NCBI GenBank assembly: GCA_017412605.1
Contig: JAFPWY010000003.1
Span: 124,001-188,000 of the forward strand
DNA: 64,000 bases
Direction of reading: 5' to 3'
From: Fibrobacter sp.
Lineage (GTDB): Bacteria > Fibrobacterota > Fibrobacteria > Fibrobacterales > Fibrobacteraceae
How positions within the stretch are numbered: the first letter of the stretch is position 1; each line of letters opens with the position of its first letter. A model generated the notes under the pieces. It was not told where the DNA came from. It saw only the letters and a list, made by a program, of their open reading frames with translations, and did no database searches. This document shows positions 1-8,622 of the stretch, piece by piece. The translations under genes were made by a program, and so were the position numbers.

Positions 1-162
1 GGCGGCAAGTATGGAGCGCACCCCGTTCGTGGAGGAAATCTCGAAATGGTTGCCGATTTCGCGCACGGTGGGTGGCATGTGGTTTTCCTTGGAGTACTTC
101 TTGATGTACTCGTAGATTTCCGCTTGACGGTCTGTCAGTTCCTTTTTCTTCGTGTTGTCCAT
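1..162 (-). CDS. lexA: LexA repressor, N-terminal part (cut by window edge)
   Basis: The first 54 codons encode the winged-helix DNA-binding domain of LexA, the repressor of the SOS DNA-damage regulon. The peptide begins [20 protein letters not shown] and continues with [12 protein letters not shown], matching the LexA arrangement of a TxRQ helix, an MPPTxxEI segment and the recognition helix. The rest, including the serine protease domain, lies outside the window. The ATG is preceded by GAGG seven bases upstream. Its promoter contains a LexA box, so autoregulation is likely. It follows hslO and thrH on the same strand but has its own promoter about 90 bases upstream. Confidence 0.93.
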   Translation of the reverse strand, partial: MDNTKKKELTDRQAEIYEYIKKYSKENHMPPTVREIGNHFEISSTNGVRSILAA

Positions 163-257
163 CTTTTGCCTCGCTTTTTAGCCTCGCAGTGGTTTGTTTT
201 GCCTTGCCCGGATTCGCAATTTTAATCGTAAATCCAGTTTTAGCAGCGACTTATATA

Positions 258-286
258 AATATAGTGCACTCTTGGGCAAATGTCAA
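258..286 (-). promoter_or_regulatory. lexA promoter
   Basis: Read on the minus strand there is a TTGACA (281-286), a 17-base spacer and a TATATT (258-263), a near-consensus sigma70-type promoter. It would start transcription near position 251 and give a leader of about 89 bases before lexA. The LexA box lies wholly inside the spacer. Confidence 0.85.
265..278. promoter_or_regulatory. LexA box (SOS operator) in the lexA promoter
   Basis: The plus strand reads TGCACTCTTGGGCA; the minus strand reads TGCCCAAGAGTGCA. This fits TGCNCN4GTGCA, the motif I recall as published for Fibrobacter succinogenes LexA. It sits exactly between the -35 and -10 hexamers, where bound repressor would block polymerase. 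Motif and position are seen in the sequence; binding is inferred. Confidence 0.85.
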
Positions 287-409
287 TAGTTTCACTGCAC
301 ATTTTTTCACTTTTTTAGAATATTCGCAAGCCGGAGCGTTTGGTTGCGAATCATTTATGGTTGTGCAGCGATGGTCAGAAAGGCTAAAATAATCGAAAAA
401 ATGGCTCAG

Positions 410-1027
410 TTACAGTGTGGACTGGAACTGGTGGAACTTCTCGAGAAGCTCGTCGTAGGTCTTGGTGGCCTCGAGTTGCGGGAACTGGGCCACGATGGAA
501 TCCGGCGCACAGAAGAACACGCCCTTTTCGGCCTGCTTGAGCATTCCCGTATCGTTGAAGGAATCGCCCGAGGCGAACACCTTGAAGTTGAGGGCCTGCA
601 GGTGCTTCACGACTTGAGTCTTCTGGTCGCTCATGCGCAGACGGTAACCCTTGATGCGGTCGTTTTCCACGATGAGGTTGTGACAGAAAATGGTCGGGAA
701 AGCGAGGTTCTTCATGATGGGGTAAGCGAATTCCTGGAACGTGTCCGAGAGGATGATCACCTGCGTTTCGTCGCGGAGCTTGTCCATGAAGTCGCGGGCG
801 CCATCGAGCAAGCCGAGGTTCGCGATGACGTTCTGGATGTCCGAAAGCTTGATGTTCTCGCGGTCGAGAATCGCGATGCGGCCCTTCATGAGCACGTCGT
901 AGTCGGGAATGTCGCGGGTGGTGAGGCGGAGGTCCTTGATGCCGGTTTTTTCGGCGACGGCAATCCAGATTTCAGGGGCAAGGACACCTTCAAGGTCCAG
1001 GGTGACGACACATTGCTTAGTGAACAT
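410..1027 (-). CDS. thrH: ThrH-type phosphoserine phosphatase / homoserine phosphotransferase
   Basis: A 205-residue HAD-superfamily enzyme of the ThrH type, known in Pseudomonas to hydrolyse phosphoserine and to transfer its phosphate to homoserine. The N-terminus carries the atypical nucleophile motif LDLEGVLAPEIWIAVAEKTG in place of DxDxT, followed by TTRDIPDYDVLM, then VIILSDTF (motif II) and ASGDSFNDTGML (Mg-binding motif). Length and motif order match the family throughout. It starts one base after the hslO stop, so the two are cotranscribed. The role is serine/threonine metabolism in the cytoplasm. Confidence 0.9.
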   Translation of the reverse strand: MFTKQCVVTLDLEGVLAPEIWIAVAEKTGIKDLRLTTRDIPDYDVLMKGRIAILDRENIKLSDIQNVIANLGLLDGARDFMDKLRDETQVIILSDTFQEFAYPIMKNLAFPTIFCHNLIVENDRIKGYRLRMSDQKTQVVKHLQALNFKVFASGDSFNDTGMLKQAEKGVFFCAPDSIVAQFPQLEATKTYDELLEKFHQFQSTL

Positions 1028-1028
1028 T

Positions 1029-1904
1029 TTACTTTCTCTCGTTTATAATGCTTTGCAAATCTTCTACGGTAATCTTGTATTTGGTGCGGCAGAAATCGCA
1101 GACGACTTCGAGATCCTTGCCCTCTTTCATGAGGTCTTCCAGGTCGGCCGTCTTGAGGGTCGCGAGCGTTGCGACGGTGCGTTCCTTGCTGCAGGGGCAG
1201 TACGGCTTCGGGTCGATCTCTTTTACGATGTCGATATCGTAGGGACCGCGCAGCTGGTCCAAAAGTTCGTCCAGGTTGAAGCCCTCGGGCGTGTTCATGT
1301 CCTTGAACTTCGGCAGGTTCTGCACGATGACTTCGATCAGGTTGATGTCCTTGTCTTCAAGGTCGGGGAAGGCTTCGATGTAGAAACCGGCAGCGTAGTC
1401 GAGCTTGCTCGGGTCTTCCTTGTTGAAGGCTGCCTCGATACCCACAGCGGAGCGGATTTGCTCGGACTGCAGCAGGTAGGTGGCGAGGTTCTGGCCCATC
1501 GACACGGAAGGCGCTTCAATAATGCTTTCGTGGACGCGCTTGCCCAGTTCGTTCAGCTTTATGACACTCACGCTCTGCGGGAGGAGGGCCGGTTCGTTCC
1601 CACCGACGGCCTGGAGTTCGGGCTGTGGAATCATGGCGCGCACGAGGCCCTGCGGCGTGGAGTCCGACTGGATGTGGGTGATTTCACCCGAAAAACGCGT
1701 GGTCAGGCTCACCGTGCCGGGGAACTTGAGGCTTGCGCTCAGGAAAATGCTTGCGATGGAGTTCTCGGCGAGGAGTTTCAACGCGAAACCTTGCGCATTG
1801 TGGAATTTGCCGATTTCGTTCATCGTCGCGGTCAAATCGACGACTATCAGGCGGAAGGGCGTCTTTTTGCCCGTAGCGCGGATGATGCGGTCCTTGAAAT
1901 TCAT
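1029..1904 (-). CDS. hslO: Hsp33-family redox-regulated chaperone
   Basis: Hsp33 is a cytoplasmic holdase switched on by oxidation. The C-terminus has the zinc-binding cysteines expected of the redox switch: CPC, then 30 residues, then CDFC. The N-terminal domain has the GTVSLTTRFSGEITHIQSDS-type core and the length (291 residues) is usual. I use the ATG at 1904 rather than the GTG at 1910 because a TATCTT box lies seven bases before that ATG and no ribosome-binding site is visible, which suggests a leaderless message. It is followed at one base by thrH. Confidence 0.9.
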   Translation of the reverse strand: MNFKDRIIRATGKKTPFRLIVVDLTATMNEIGKFHNAQGFALKLLAENSIASIFLSASLKFPGTVSLTTRFSGEITHIQSDSTPQGLVRAMIPQPELQAVGGNEPALLPQSVSVIKLNELGKRVHESIIEAPSVSMGQNLATYLLQSEQIRSAVGIEAAFNKEDPSKLDYAAGFYIEAFPDLEDKDINLIEVIVQNLPKFKDMNTPEGFNLDELLDQLRGPYDIDIVKEIDPKPYCPCSKERTVATLATLKTADLEDLMKEGKDLEVVCDFCRTKYKITVEDLQSIINERK

Positions 1905-1911
1905 GGGCACA

Positions 1912-1917
1912 AAGATA
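1912..1917 (-). promoter_or_regulatory. Putative -10 element of hslO (leaderless start)
   Basis: TATCTT on the minus strand lies seven bases before the hslO ATG. No clear -35 hexamer is visible because the upstream DNA is repeat sequence. If used, transcription would start at or next to the A of ATG. Confidence 0.4.
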
Positions 1918-1925
1918 GTAAAAAG

Positions 1926-2069
1926 GTGTGAGGTCGGCGCGTTGCGCCTTTGAGGTCGCTGCGCTTTGAGCTATGAGATGTGAGGTCGCGACCTTCGGTC
2001 GATTTGAGCATTGAAATCGCTCGCAAGCTCGCTTTGAGGTGTGAGGTCGGGGCTAAAGTCCCTCTGAGC
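1926..2069 (-). repeat. Array of variable-armed hairpin cassettes
   Basis: Repeated modules have the form GAGGTCG, a short arm, a few loop bases, the complementary arm, then a sequence like CTTTGAG or ATTTGAG. Arms differ between copies but mostly remain complementary: GCGC-gtt-GCGC, CGACC-ttc-GGTCG, GGGGC-taaa-GTCCC. Two further copies are imperfect. Between modules are 7-base words such as CTATGAG and ATGTGAG. This fills the first half of the 313-base gap between hslO and the DJ-1 gene; no gene is seen in it. Confidence 0.75.
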
Positions 2070-2092
2070 AGTTAGCGATGAGTAGTAAAAAC

Positions 2093-2183
2093 CTCATCGC
2101 TCACCGCTCATCGCTCACCGCTCATCGCTCACCGCTCACCGCTCATCGCTCATTGCTCATTGCTCTTGCCTCGCACCTCTCCA
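2093..2183 (+). repeat. 7-bp tandem array, about 13 units
   Basis: Consecutive 7-mers CTCATCG and CTCACCG alternate, then decay to CTCATTG, CTCTTGC, CTCGCAC and CTCTCCA. The register of seven is kept for thirteen units. It occupies the rest of the hslO to DJ-1 gap and stops about 35 bases before the DJ-1 start. Confidence 0.85.
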
Positions 2184-2217
2184 CATTTTATTACATTCTT
2201 TCAAAAAGAGGTAAACT

Positions 2218-2763
2218 ATGCAGATACTTTTCCTTATGGCCGATGGTTTCGAAGAAACTGAGTTCGTGACTCCGTTCGATTACTTGCAGCGTGCAGGTTT
2301 TGAGGTCGCGCTCGCGAGCGTTTCTGGCAAGGCCGAAGTTGTGGGTGCGCACGGGCTGAAAATTGCCGCCAATTTCGCTTTGAATGCAGCCGATACGGCC
2401 GCATTTGATGGTATCCTGCTGCCGGGCGGCGGTCCGGGAGTGCAGAACCTCAAGGCGAGTGCCGAGGTCGAGAAGGTTGTTTGCGATTTCAACGACCAGA
2501 ACAAGTGGATTTTTGCCATTTGTGCGGCCCCGCTTGTGCTCAGCAAGGCGGGAATTCTTGTAGACCGTACTGTTACATGCTTCCCCGGTTGCGAAACGGA
2601 GCTTGTCTGCAATGAATTTTCCGAAGACCGCGTGGTCGTAGACGGGAATATCGTCACGAGCCGTGGCGCTGGCACTGCCGAAGAATTTGCGTTTGAATGT
2701 ATCGCCCAGTTGGGTGGCCGCGAACTTTCGGAGAAAATCCGCAAGCAGGTCGTGGCTAGATAG
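2218..2763 (+). CDS. DJ-1/PfpI family protein (YajL/ThiJ type)
   Basis: A 181-residue DJ-1/PfpI-fold protein. The nucleophile-elbow cysteine is C102 in FAICAAPLVL, the conserved glutamates are E12-E13 in DGFEETEF, and LLPGGGPG is the family glycine loop. Members act as glyoxalases, deglycases or redox-responsive chaperones; the exact activity cannot be set from sequence. An AGAGG ribosome-binding site precedes the ATG. It converges with the Rrf2 gene with no gap. Confidence 0.88.
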   Translation: MQILFLMADGFEETEFVTPFDYLQRAGFEVALASVSGKAEVVGAHGLKIAANFALNAADTAAFDGILLPGGGPGVQNLKASAEVEKVVCDFNDQNKWIFAICAAPLVLSKAGILVDRTVTCFPGCETELVCNEFSEDRVVVDGNIVTSRGAGTAEEFAFECIAQLGGRELSEKIRKQVVAR

Positions 2764-3216
2764 TTACAGCCCGCAGTTGGACGGGTTTTTGCTCTTGCCG
2801 CGTTTTACGCCTTGCGATGCGACGAACTGGTCTAGGGTTACGCTCGTGAGGTAGCCCTGGATAATCTTGTCGAGTTCTTCCCACACGGGATAGGTCTCGC
2901 ATTCCGCCATTCTCGGGCATTTCCCGGCTTTTTCGTCGAGGCAGGATACCGGCACGACCGATGTCTCGGTTGTCTTCAAAATGTCGTAGACGCTGCAGGT
3001 CTTGGGGTCGCAATTCAGCTTGTAGCCGCCGGCCTTGCCGCGTTCGCCCGTGAGCAGTTTCGCCTTGACGAGTGTCCCCAGGATGCCCTCGAGGTACTTG
3101 ATGGAGAGGTTCTGCCTTTCGGCGATATCCTGCAGCTTGGTAAAGTTGTCTGGGCTGTTTTGGACAAGGTCAATCATAACGCGCAGGGCATATCTACCTT
3201 TTGTCGATATTCTCAT
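2764..3216 (-). CDS. Rrf2/IscR-family Fe-S transcriptional regulator
   Basis: A 150-residue Rrf2-family winged-helix regulator beginning MRISTKGRYALRVMIDL, the family hallmark. Three cysteines, C92, C100 and C106, sit where IscR has its [2Fe-2S] ligands (C92, C98, C104), with a slightly longer first spacing. This suggests a cluster-sensing regulator. It lies 23 bases downstream of sufB on the same strand, so it probably controls Fe-S assembly genes, including its own operon. A repressor downstream of its target is the reverse of the common iscR-first order. Confidence 0.88.
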   Translation of the reverse strand: MRISTKGRYALRVMIDLVQNSPDNFTKLQDIAERQNLSIKYLEGILGTLVKAKLLTGERGKAGGYKLNCDPKTCSVYDILKTTETSVVPVSCLDEKAGKCPRMAECETYPVWEELDKIIQGYLTSVTLDQFVASQGVKRGKSKNPSNCGL

Positions 3217-3239
3217 GATTCCTTCCCTTGTTTAAATCC

Positions 3240-4655
<1,416 letters not shown>

Positions 4656-4754
4656 GATGCGCCTATTTTCAAATTCGACCCAAATATAAAAAAGTTCCAG
4701 TTGATGCGGCGCGAAGCGTTTGTTTTGTTGCGCCGCTTTTCTAAATTGTAGGCG

Positions 4755-6584
4755 ATGAAAGAAAATTCGGGAAAAAAAGGAAAAGTATATCTAATTGGCG
4801 CCGGGCCGGGCGATCCGGGATTATTGACGTTGCGCGGAAAGTCCGTGCTCGAAAAGGCAGACGTAGTGGTTTATGACCGCCTTGTTTCGCCCGCCATTCT
4901 CGGGTTTTGCAATCCGAAGGCCAAGATGGTGGATGTGGGCAAGATGCCGACGCACCACAAGGTCAAACAGTCCGAAATTAACAAACTATTGGTGCAATTT
5001 GCTAGTGAAATGCCGAATGCGACCATTGCCCGCCTCAAGGGGGGCGACCCGTTCGTGTTCGGGCGTGGTGGCGAAGAAGCTTTGGAATTGCTTGCAGCTG
5101 GCGTAGAATTTGAGGTTGTTCCGGGTATTACCTCGGCGATTTCGGTTCCGGCTTATGCGGGCATTCCCGTGAGCCATCGTGGCATTGCGACCAGTTTCCA
5201 TATCATCACCGGCCATGAAAAGGCGGAATCTTCCTCCAATGTCATCCCCGCGCCCACTGATGTCATCCCCGCGCAGGCGGGGATCTCCTCTGCGCCGGTA
5301 GGTCTAGATTTTCCTGCTCTTGCGCATTGCCCCGGCACGCTCATCTTCTTGATGGGTATCGCCAACATGGATTTCATTGCCAAGCGCTTGATGGAATGTG
5401 GCAAGGACCCGAAAACTCCTCTTGCTTTTATCGAAAAAGGGACGACCCCGTACCAGCGCACCGTCATGGCGACGCTTGAAACGGCGGGGGAGACCATCGT
5501 CCGTGAAAATGTGACGGCCCCTGCAATAACGATTATGGGTGGCGTTGTGGAACTGGGCAAGACGCTTGCTTGGAAAAAGAATTTGCCGCTTTCGGGAAAA
5601 CGCCTTGTGGTAACTCGTGCTGCCAAGCAGGCTAGTGGGATTACTGCCCGCCTCACGGCTCTCGGCGCCGAAGTCATCGAAACCCCGATGATCGAAACCC
5701 GCACTTTGGAACGCCCTCTTGTCATGGCGCAAGCGCATGACAGCATCGGCTCGGCAATGCCTGTCTGTGAACAGCCTGTCACTGCACTCGCCTCGCATGT
5801 CATTGCGAGCCCCGAAGGGGCGCGGCAATCTAGCCCTGCCGACTTCAGTTCTCTCGCAAATTTCGACCTACTCGCTTTCACCAGCACAAATGGCGTGGAA
5901 AGCTTCTTCAAGCTATTGCTCGCCTCGGGCAACGACATCCGCATCCTTGCGGGCAAGAAAATTGCGAGCGTCGGGAAAATTACCGAAAAGAAGTTGCTCG
6001 AATACGGCATCCGCTGCGATTTCGTCCCCGAAGACCATACCGGCGAAGGCCTCGGAATGCTTCTTCGAAGCATTTTAGACGAAAGAACGCTCGTAAACTC
6101 GCTACAGACGAAAGACGAAAGAGGCTCAACAAATTCGCAGACTTTAGCAAGTTCCCTGAGCTTGTCGAAGGGAACTGAATTCACGAATTTGGATGAATCT
6201 CGCATCCTCCTACTGCAAGGCAACCTCGCCGACGACACTTTGCTCAAACTCCTCCCGCAGGCGACCCGTTGGGTGGTTTACGAGACGCTCCCCGTGGTGG
6301 AACTCCCTGAATGGAAGCGTGAAGCCGTTGCCAGCGCCGATGCCGTCGTGTTCGCCAGCACCAGCGCTGTTGATAATTTTGTCAAACTTCTATCTCAAAG
6401 CACCGTAGGTGCGACCTCGTGCCTCGAAGCGCCGCAGGCGCGACCCCGTACCTCGTTTTGCATCGGCCGCATGACGGAATCCGCAGCCCGCAAGCACGGC
6501 TTTGATACCGTCACTTCCGACGAGACGACGATGGATTCGCTCGTCAAGAAAATTGCGGAATACTATGCAGGGGAGGGCGCATAA
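4755..6584 (+). CDS. cobA-hemD: CobA-HemD fusion: uroporphyrinogen-III methyltransferase / synthase
   Basis: A 609-residue fusion. Residues 1-280 are the SAM-dependent uroporphyrinogen-III C-methyltransferase (SUMT), with [35 protein letters not shown] and [20 protein letters not shown]. Residues from about 285 are uroporphyrinogen-III synthase, with [29 protein letters not shown] and [11 protein letters not shown]. Together they close the tetrapyrrole ring and make precorrin-2. The protein exceeds the roughly 500 residues usual for such fusions because repeat DNA is inserted in frame near residues 162-178, 322-362, 440-478 and 547-568. It overlaps the next gene by one base (ATAATG). Confidence 0.93.
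   Translation: MKENSGKKGKVYLIGAGPGDPGLLTLRGKSVLEKADVVVYDRLVSPAILGFCNPKAKMVDVGKMPTHHKVKQSEINKLLVQFASEMPNATIARLKGGDPFVFGRGGEEALELLAAGVEFEVVPGITSAISVPAYAGIPVSHRGIATSFHIITGHEKAESSSNVIPAPTDVIPAQAGISSAPVGLDFPALAHCPGTLIFLMGIANMDFIAKRLMECGKDPKTPLAFIEKGTTPYQRTVMATLETAGETIVRENVTAPAITIMGGVVELGKTLAWKKNLPLSGKRLVVTRAAKQASGITARLTALGAEVIETPMIETRTLERPLVMAQAHDSIGSAMPVCEQPVTALASHVIASPEGARQSSPADFSSLANFDLLAFTSTNGVESFFKLLLASGNDIRILAGKKIASVGKITEKKLLEYGIRCDFVPEDHTGEGLGMLLRSILDERTLVNSLQTKDERGSTNSQTLASSLSLSKGTEFTNLDESRILLLQGNLADDTLLKLLPQATRWVVYETLPVVELPEWKREAVASADAVVFASTSAVDNFVKLLSQSTVGATSCLEAPQARPRTSFCIGRMTESAARKHGFDTVTSDETTMDSLVKKIAEYYAGEGA
5241..5288. repeat. In-frame palindromic repeat (GTCATCCCCGCG type) in cobA
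   Basis: One partial copy (GTCATCCCCGCG at 5241) and one full copy with an 8-bp stem, ATCCCCGC-gcag-GCGGGGAT (5265-5284). It is translated as [10 protein letters not shown] within the methyltransferase domain, in a stretch that related enzymes do not need. This is a widespread dispersed repeat type in bacteria. Confidence 0.8.
5798..5832. repeat. In-frame ATTGC...GCAAT palindromic repeat in hemD
   Basis: TGTCATTGC and GCAATCTA flank GAGCCCC-gaa-GGGGCGCG. It is translated as [12 protein letters not shown]. The same family lies between genes at 20105-20138 and 40464-40499, in the other orientation. Confidence 0.8.
6151..6175. repeat. In-frame GTTCCCT...AGGGAAC palindromic repeat in hemD
   Basis: A 7-bp stem GTTCCCT/AGGGAAC encloses GAGCTTGTCGA. 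It is translated as SLSLSKGTE, the recognisable product of the common CCTGAGCTTGTCGAAGG-type dispersed repeat. Just upstream, GACGAAA is repeated in tandem. Confidence 0.75.
6394..6458. repeat. In-frame hairpin cassettes plus 7-mers in hemD
   Basis: Two cassettes, CACC-gta-GGTG and CGCC-gca-GGCG, each preceded by a 7-mer (CTCAAAG, CTCGAAG) and followed by CGAC and 7-mers (CTCGTGC, CCCGTAC, CTCGTTT). This is the same module as at 1926-2069 and 40517-40538, here translated without breaking the frame. Confidence 0.8.
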
Positions 6585-7501
6585 TGAAAGCCATCCTGAT
6601 TATCGCGCACCACTGCATATTGCCCGGGGCCTACAAGGGTTTCGAGGAAATCCTGGACAAGTTGCATCACGACTTGCCCGGTACGCGCGTGGCGAGCACG
6701 AGTCTCCTGGATTTGGAAAACGACCTGCGCACGCTCTTGCGCGAAGATGTGGAGTCAGTGACGCTCCTGCCTTATTTGCTGTTGAACGGTCAGCATTCCA
6801 AGAACGATGTGCCGCGCGTGGTGGCGAAATTGCAGGCGGAATTCCCGCAGATTCCTATAACGCTGTTGCCCTGCCTCGGCGACTGGAAAGAATTCGCTGA
6901 CATGGTCGTCGCCGGTGTCCGTAATGCACAGAAACCGCGCACTTGCGCCCCTTCATCATCCTCGAGCCTCGAACCTCGAACCTCGAACCTCTTCTCCATC
7001 GAAGTCAATCTCGAAGGCAAGAACGTCCTCGTGGTGGGCGGTGGCCGCATTGCGCTGCGCAAGGTCAAAACGCTTTTGCCGACTGGAGCCCGCATCACCG
7101 TGGTTGCGCCGCAGTTCGACCCAGAATTCCATAGCCTAGTGCCGTCAGCTATGAGCGATGAGGGCTCAAAGCTCAAAGCTCAGTGCTCACTGCTGAATCG
7201 CCCTTACGAGCCGCTTGACCTCCGAGGCGTCTTCATGGTCTTTATCTGCACCGACCAGCCTGCCGTCAATGCGCAAGTTTCAAACGATGCCCGCGCCCGC
7301 CGCATTCTGGTCAATAACGCCTGTGATTACCTCGACGGCGACTTTATCGTGCCCGCTCGCATGGATTTCGGTGAAAACATTGCCGTGACCGTCTCCACGC
7401 AAGGCCGAGCCCCTTCGCTCGCCAAGAAACTCAAACAGAAAATCCAGGCCGAATGGGCTGACGGCCTTGAACAGATCGAACGCGAATTTTTAAATTCATG
7501 A
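6584..7501 (+). CDS. CbiX-SirC fusion: sirohydrochlorin chelatase-like / precorrin-2 dehydrogenase
   Basis: Residues 1-118 resemble CbiX/SirB-type chelatases ([38 protein letters not shown]), supplying the histidines used to insert iron or cobalt. Residues 138-305 are a SirC/CysG-N precorrin-2 dehydrogenase with the NAD-binding loop [18 protein letters not shown] and the segment [18 protein letters not shown]. The fusion would oxidise precorrin-2 to sirohydrochlorin and insert the metal, completing siroheme with CobA-HemD. Repeat-derived insertions lie in the linker (residues about 119-137) and in the SirC domain (about 189-205). It starts on the cobA-hemD stop codon and hemB follows four bases after its end. 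Confidence 0.87.
   Translation: MKAILIIAHHCILPGAYKGFEEILDKLHHDLPGTRVASTSLLDLENDLRTLLREDVESVTLLPYLLLNGQHSKNDVPRVVAKLQAEFPQIPITLLPCLGDWKEFADMVVAGVRNAQKPRTCAPSSSSSLEPRTSNLFSIEVNLEGKNVLVVGGGRIALRKVKTLLPTGARITVVAPQFDPEFHSLVPSAMSDEGSKLKAQCSLLNRPYEPLDLRGVFMVFICTDQPAVNAQVSNDARARRILVNNACDYLDGDFIVPARMDFGENIAVTVSTQGRAPSLAKKLKQKIQAEWADGLEQIEREFLNS
6961..6995 (+). repeat. 7-bp array (CTCGAAC) inside cbiX-sirC
   Basis: CTCGAGC, three copies of CTCGAAC and CTCTTCT in exact register, in frame. They encode [11 protein letters not shown] in the linker between the chelatase and dehydrogenase domains. Confidence 0.85.
7149..7197 (+). repeat. 7-bp array inside sirC domain
   Basis: Seven consecutive 7-mers: CTATGAG, CGATGAG, GGCTCAA, AGCTCAA, AGCTCAG, TGCTCAC, TGCTGAA. 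It is in frame, read as [15 protein letters not shown], between the Rossmann core and the [10 protein letters not shown] segment. Confidence 0.8.
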
Positions 7502-7505
7502 TATT

Positions 7506-8474
7506 ATGATTATCCGTCCTCGTCGTTTACGCAAGAATGAAACCATCCGCAACATGGTTGCGGAAACCGCAGTCAACCCCGATTCGCTCGTCTACCCGAT
7601 GTTCGTGGTAGAAGGGGAGGGCGTTAAGGAAGAAATCCCTTCGATGCCCGGGCAGTTCCGTTTCTCTATCGATGAAATCTTGAAGGAACTCGAAAGCTGC
7701 GTTGCGCTGGAAATCAAGTCGATATTGCTTTTCGGCATCCCGCACCACAAGGACGAAATGGCGACTTGCGCCTATGATGACGATGGCATTGTGCAGCGTG
7801 CGGTGCGCTCCATCAAGGCGCATTTCCCCGATCTGTACGTGATTACGGACGTGTGCCTTTGCGAGTACATGAGTCACGGGCATTGTGGGATTATCAAGGA
7901 TGGCGACGTGGATAATGACCCGACGCTGGAACTCCTCGCGAAGACAGCGCTTTCTCATGCGGAGGCCGGAGCCGACATGGTTGCCCCTTCCGACATGATG
8001 GACGGCCGCGTGGGGGCCATCCGCAAATGTCTCGATGAACATGGGTTCACGAATACGCCTATCATGGCTTACAGTGCGAAGTTTGCGAGCGCCTATTACG
8101 GCCCGTTCCGCGATGCGGCCGATTCCGCCCCGCATTTCGGCAACCGCAAGAGCTACCAGATGGACGTGCGCAACGGCCGTGAGGCTCTGCGCGAAGTGGA
8201 ACTCGATATCGAGGAAGGGGCCGACATCGTGATGGTGAAGCCTGGCCTCGCTTTCCTTGATGTCTTGCGCCAGACAGCCGAAGTCAGCAACGTCCCGGTG
8301 GCAGTGTACAACGTGAGCGGCGAGTATTCCATGGTGAAGGCTGCGGCAAAGATGGGGTGGATTGACGAAAACGCCATCATCCGCGAAAATTTGCTAGCCT
8401 TCAAGCGCGCCGGAGCCGACATCATCATTACCTATCATGCAAAAGAAGCACTCGAGAAGGGCTTGGTAAAGTGA
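7506..8474 (+). CDS. hemB: Porphobilinogen synthase (delta-aminolevulinate dehydratase)
   Basis: A 322-residue HemB that condenses two 5-aminolevulinate molecules to porphobilinogen. Zinc-site cysteines C117, C119 and C127 lie in [14 protein letters not shown]. The two active-site lysines are in [18 protein letters not shown] and [14 protein letters not shown]. Length is normal, with no insertions, unlike the two genes upstream. It follows cbiX-sirC by four bases, so the three form an operon. The next enzyme, HemC, is not encoded in the window. Confidence 0.96.
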   Translation: MIIRPRRLRKNETIRNMVAETAVNPDSLVYPMFVVEGEGVKEEIPSMPGQFRFSIDEILKELESCVALEIKSILLFGIPHHKDEMATCAYDDDGIVQRAVRSIKAHFPDLYVITDVCLCEYMSHGHCGIIKDGDVDNDPTLELLAKTALSHAEAGADMVAPSDMMDGRVGAIRKCLDEHGFTNTPIMAYSAKFASAYYGPFRDAADSAPHFGNRKSYQMDVRNGREALREVELDIEEGADIVMVKPGLAFLDVLRQTAEVSNVPVAVYNVSGEYSMVKAAAKMGWIDENAIIRENLLAFKRAGADIIITYHAKEALEKGLVK

Positions 8475-8622
8475 TTGTAATGCGCTGTTGATACTATGTA
8501 TTTACAGCGTATTTTTGTTAATTTGTTTTTTACGAACAAAAGAAATTTTTTATAATTTTATAATATATTATTGGTAAAGACAAAATAATAAATGCTGAAT
8601 TTATTCGAGTTTTTACTATATA

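Noticed and set aside
2093-2183. A CRISPR array
   Set aside because: Units are 7 bases without spacers, and no cas genes are seen in the window.
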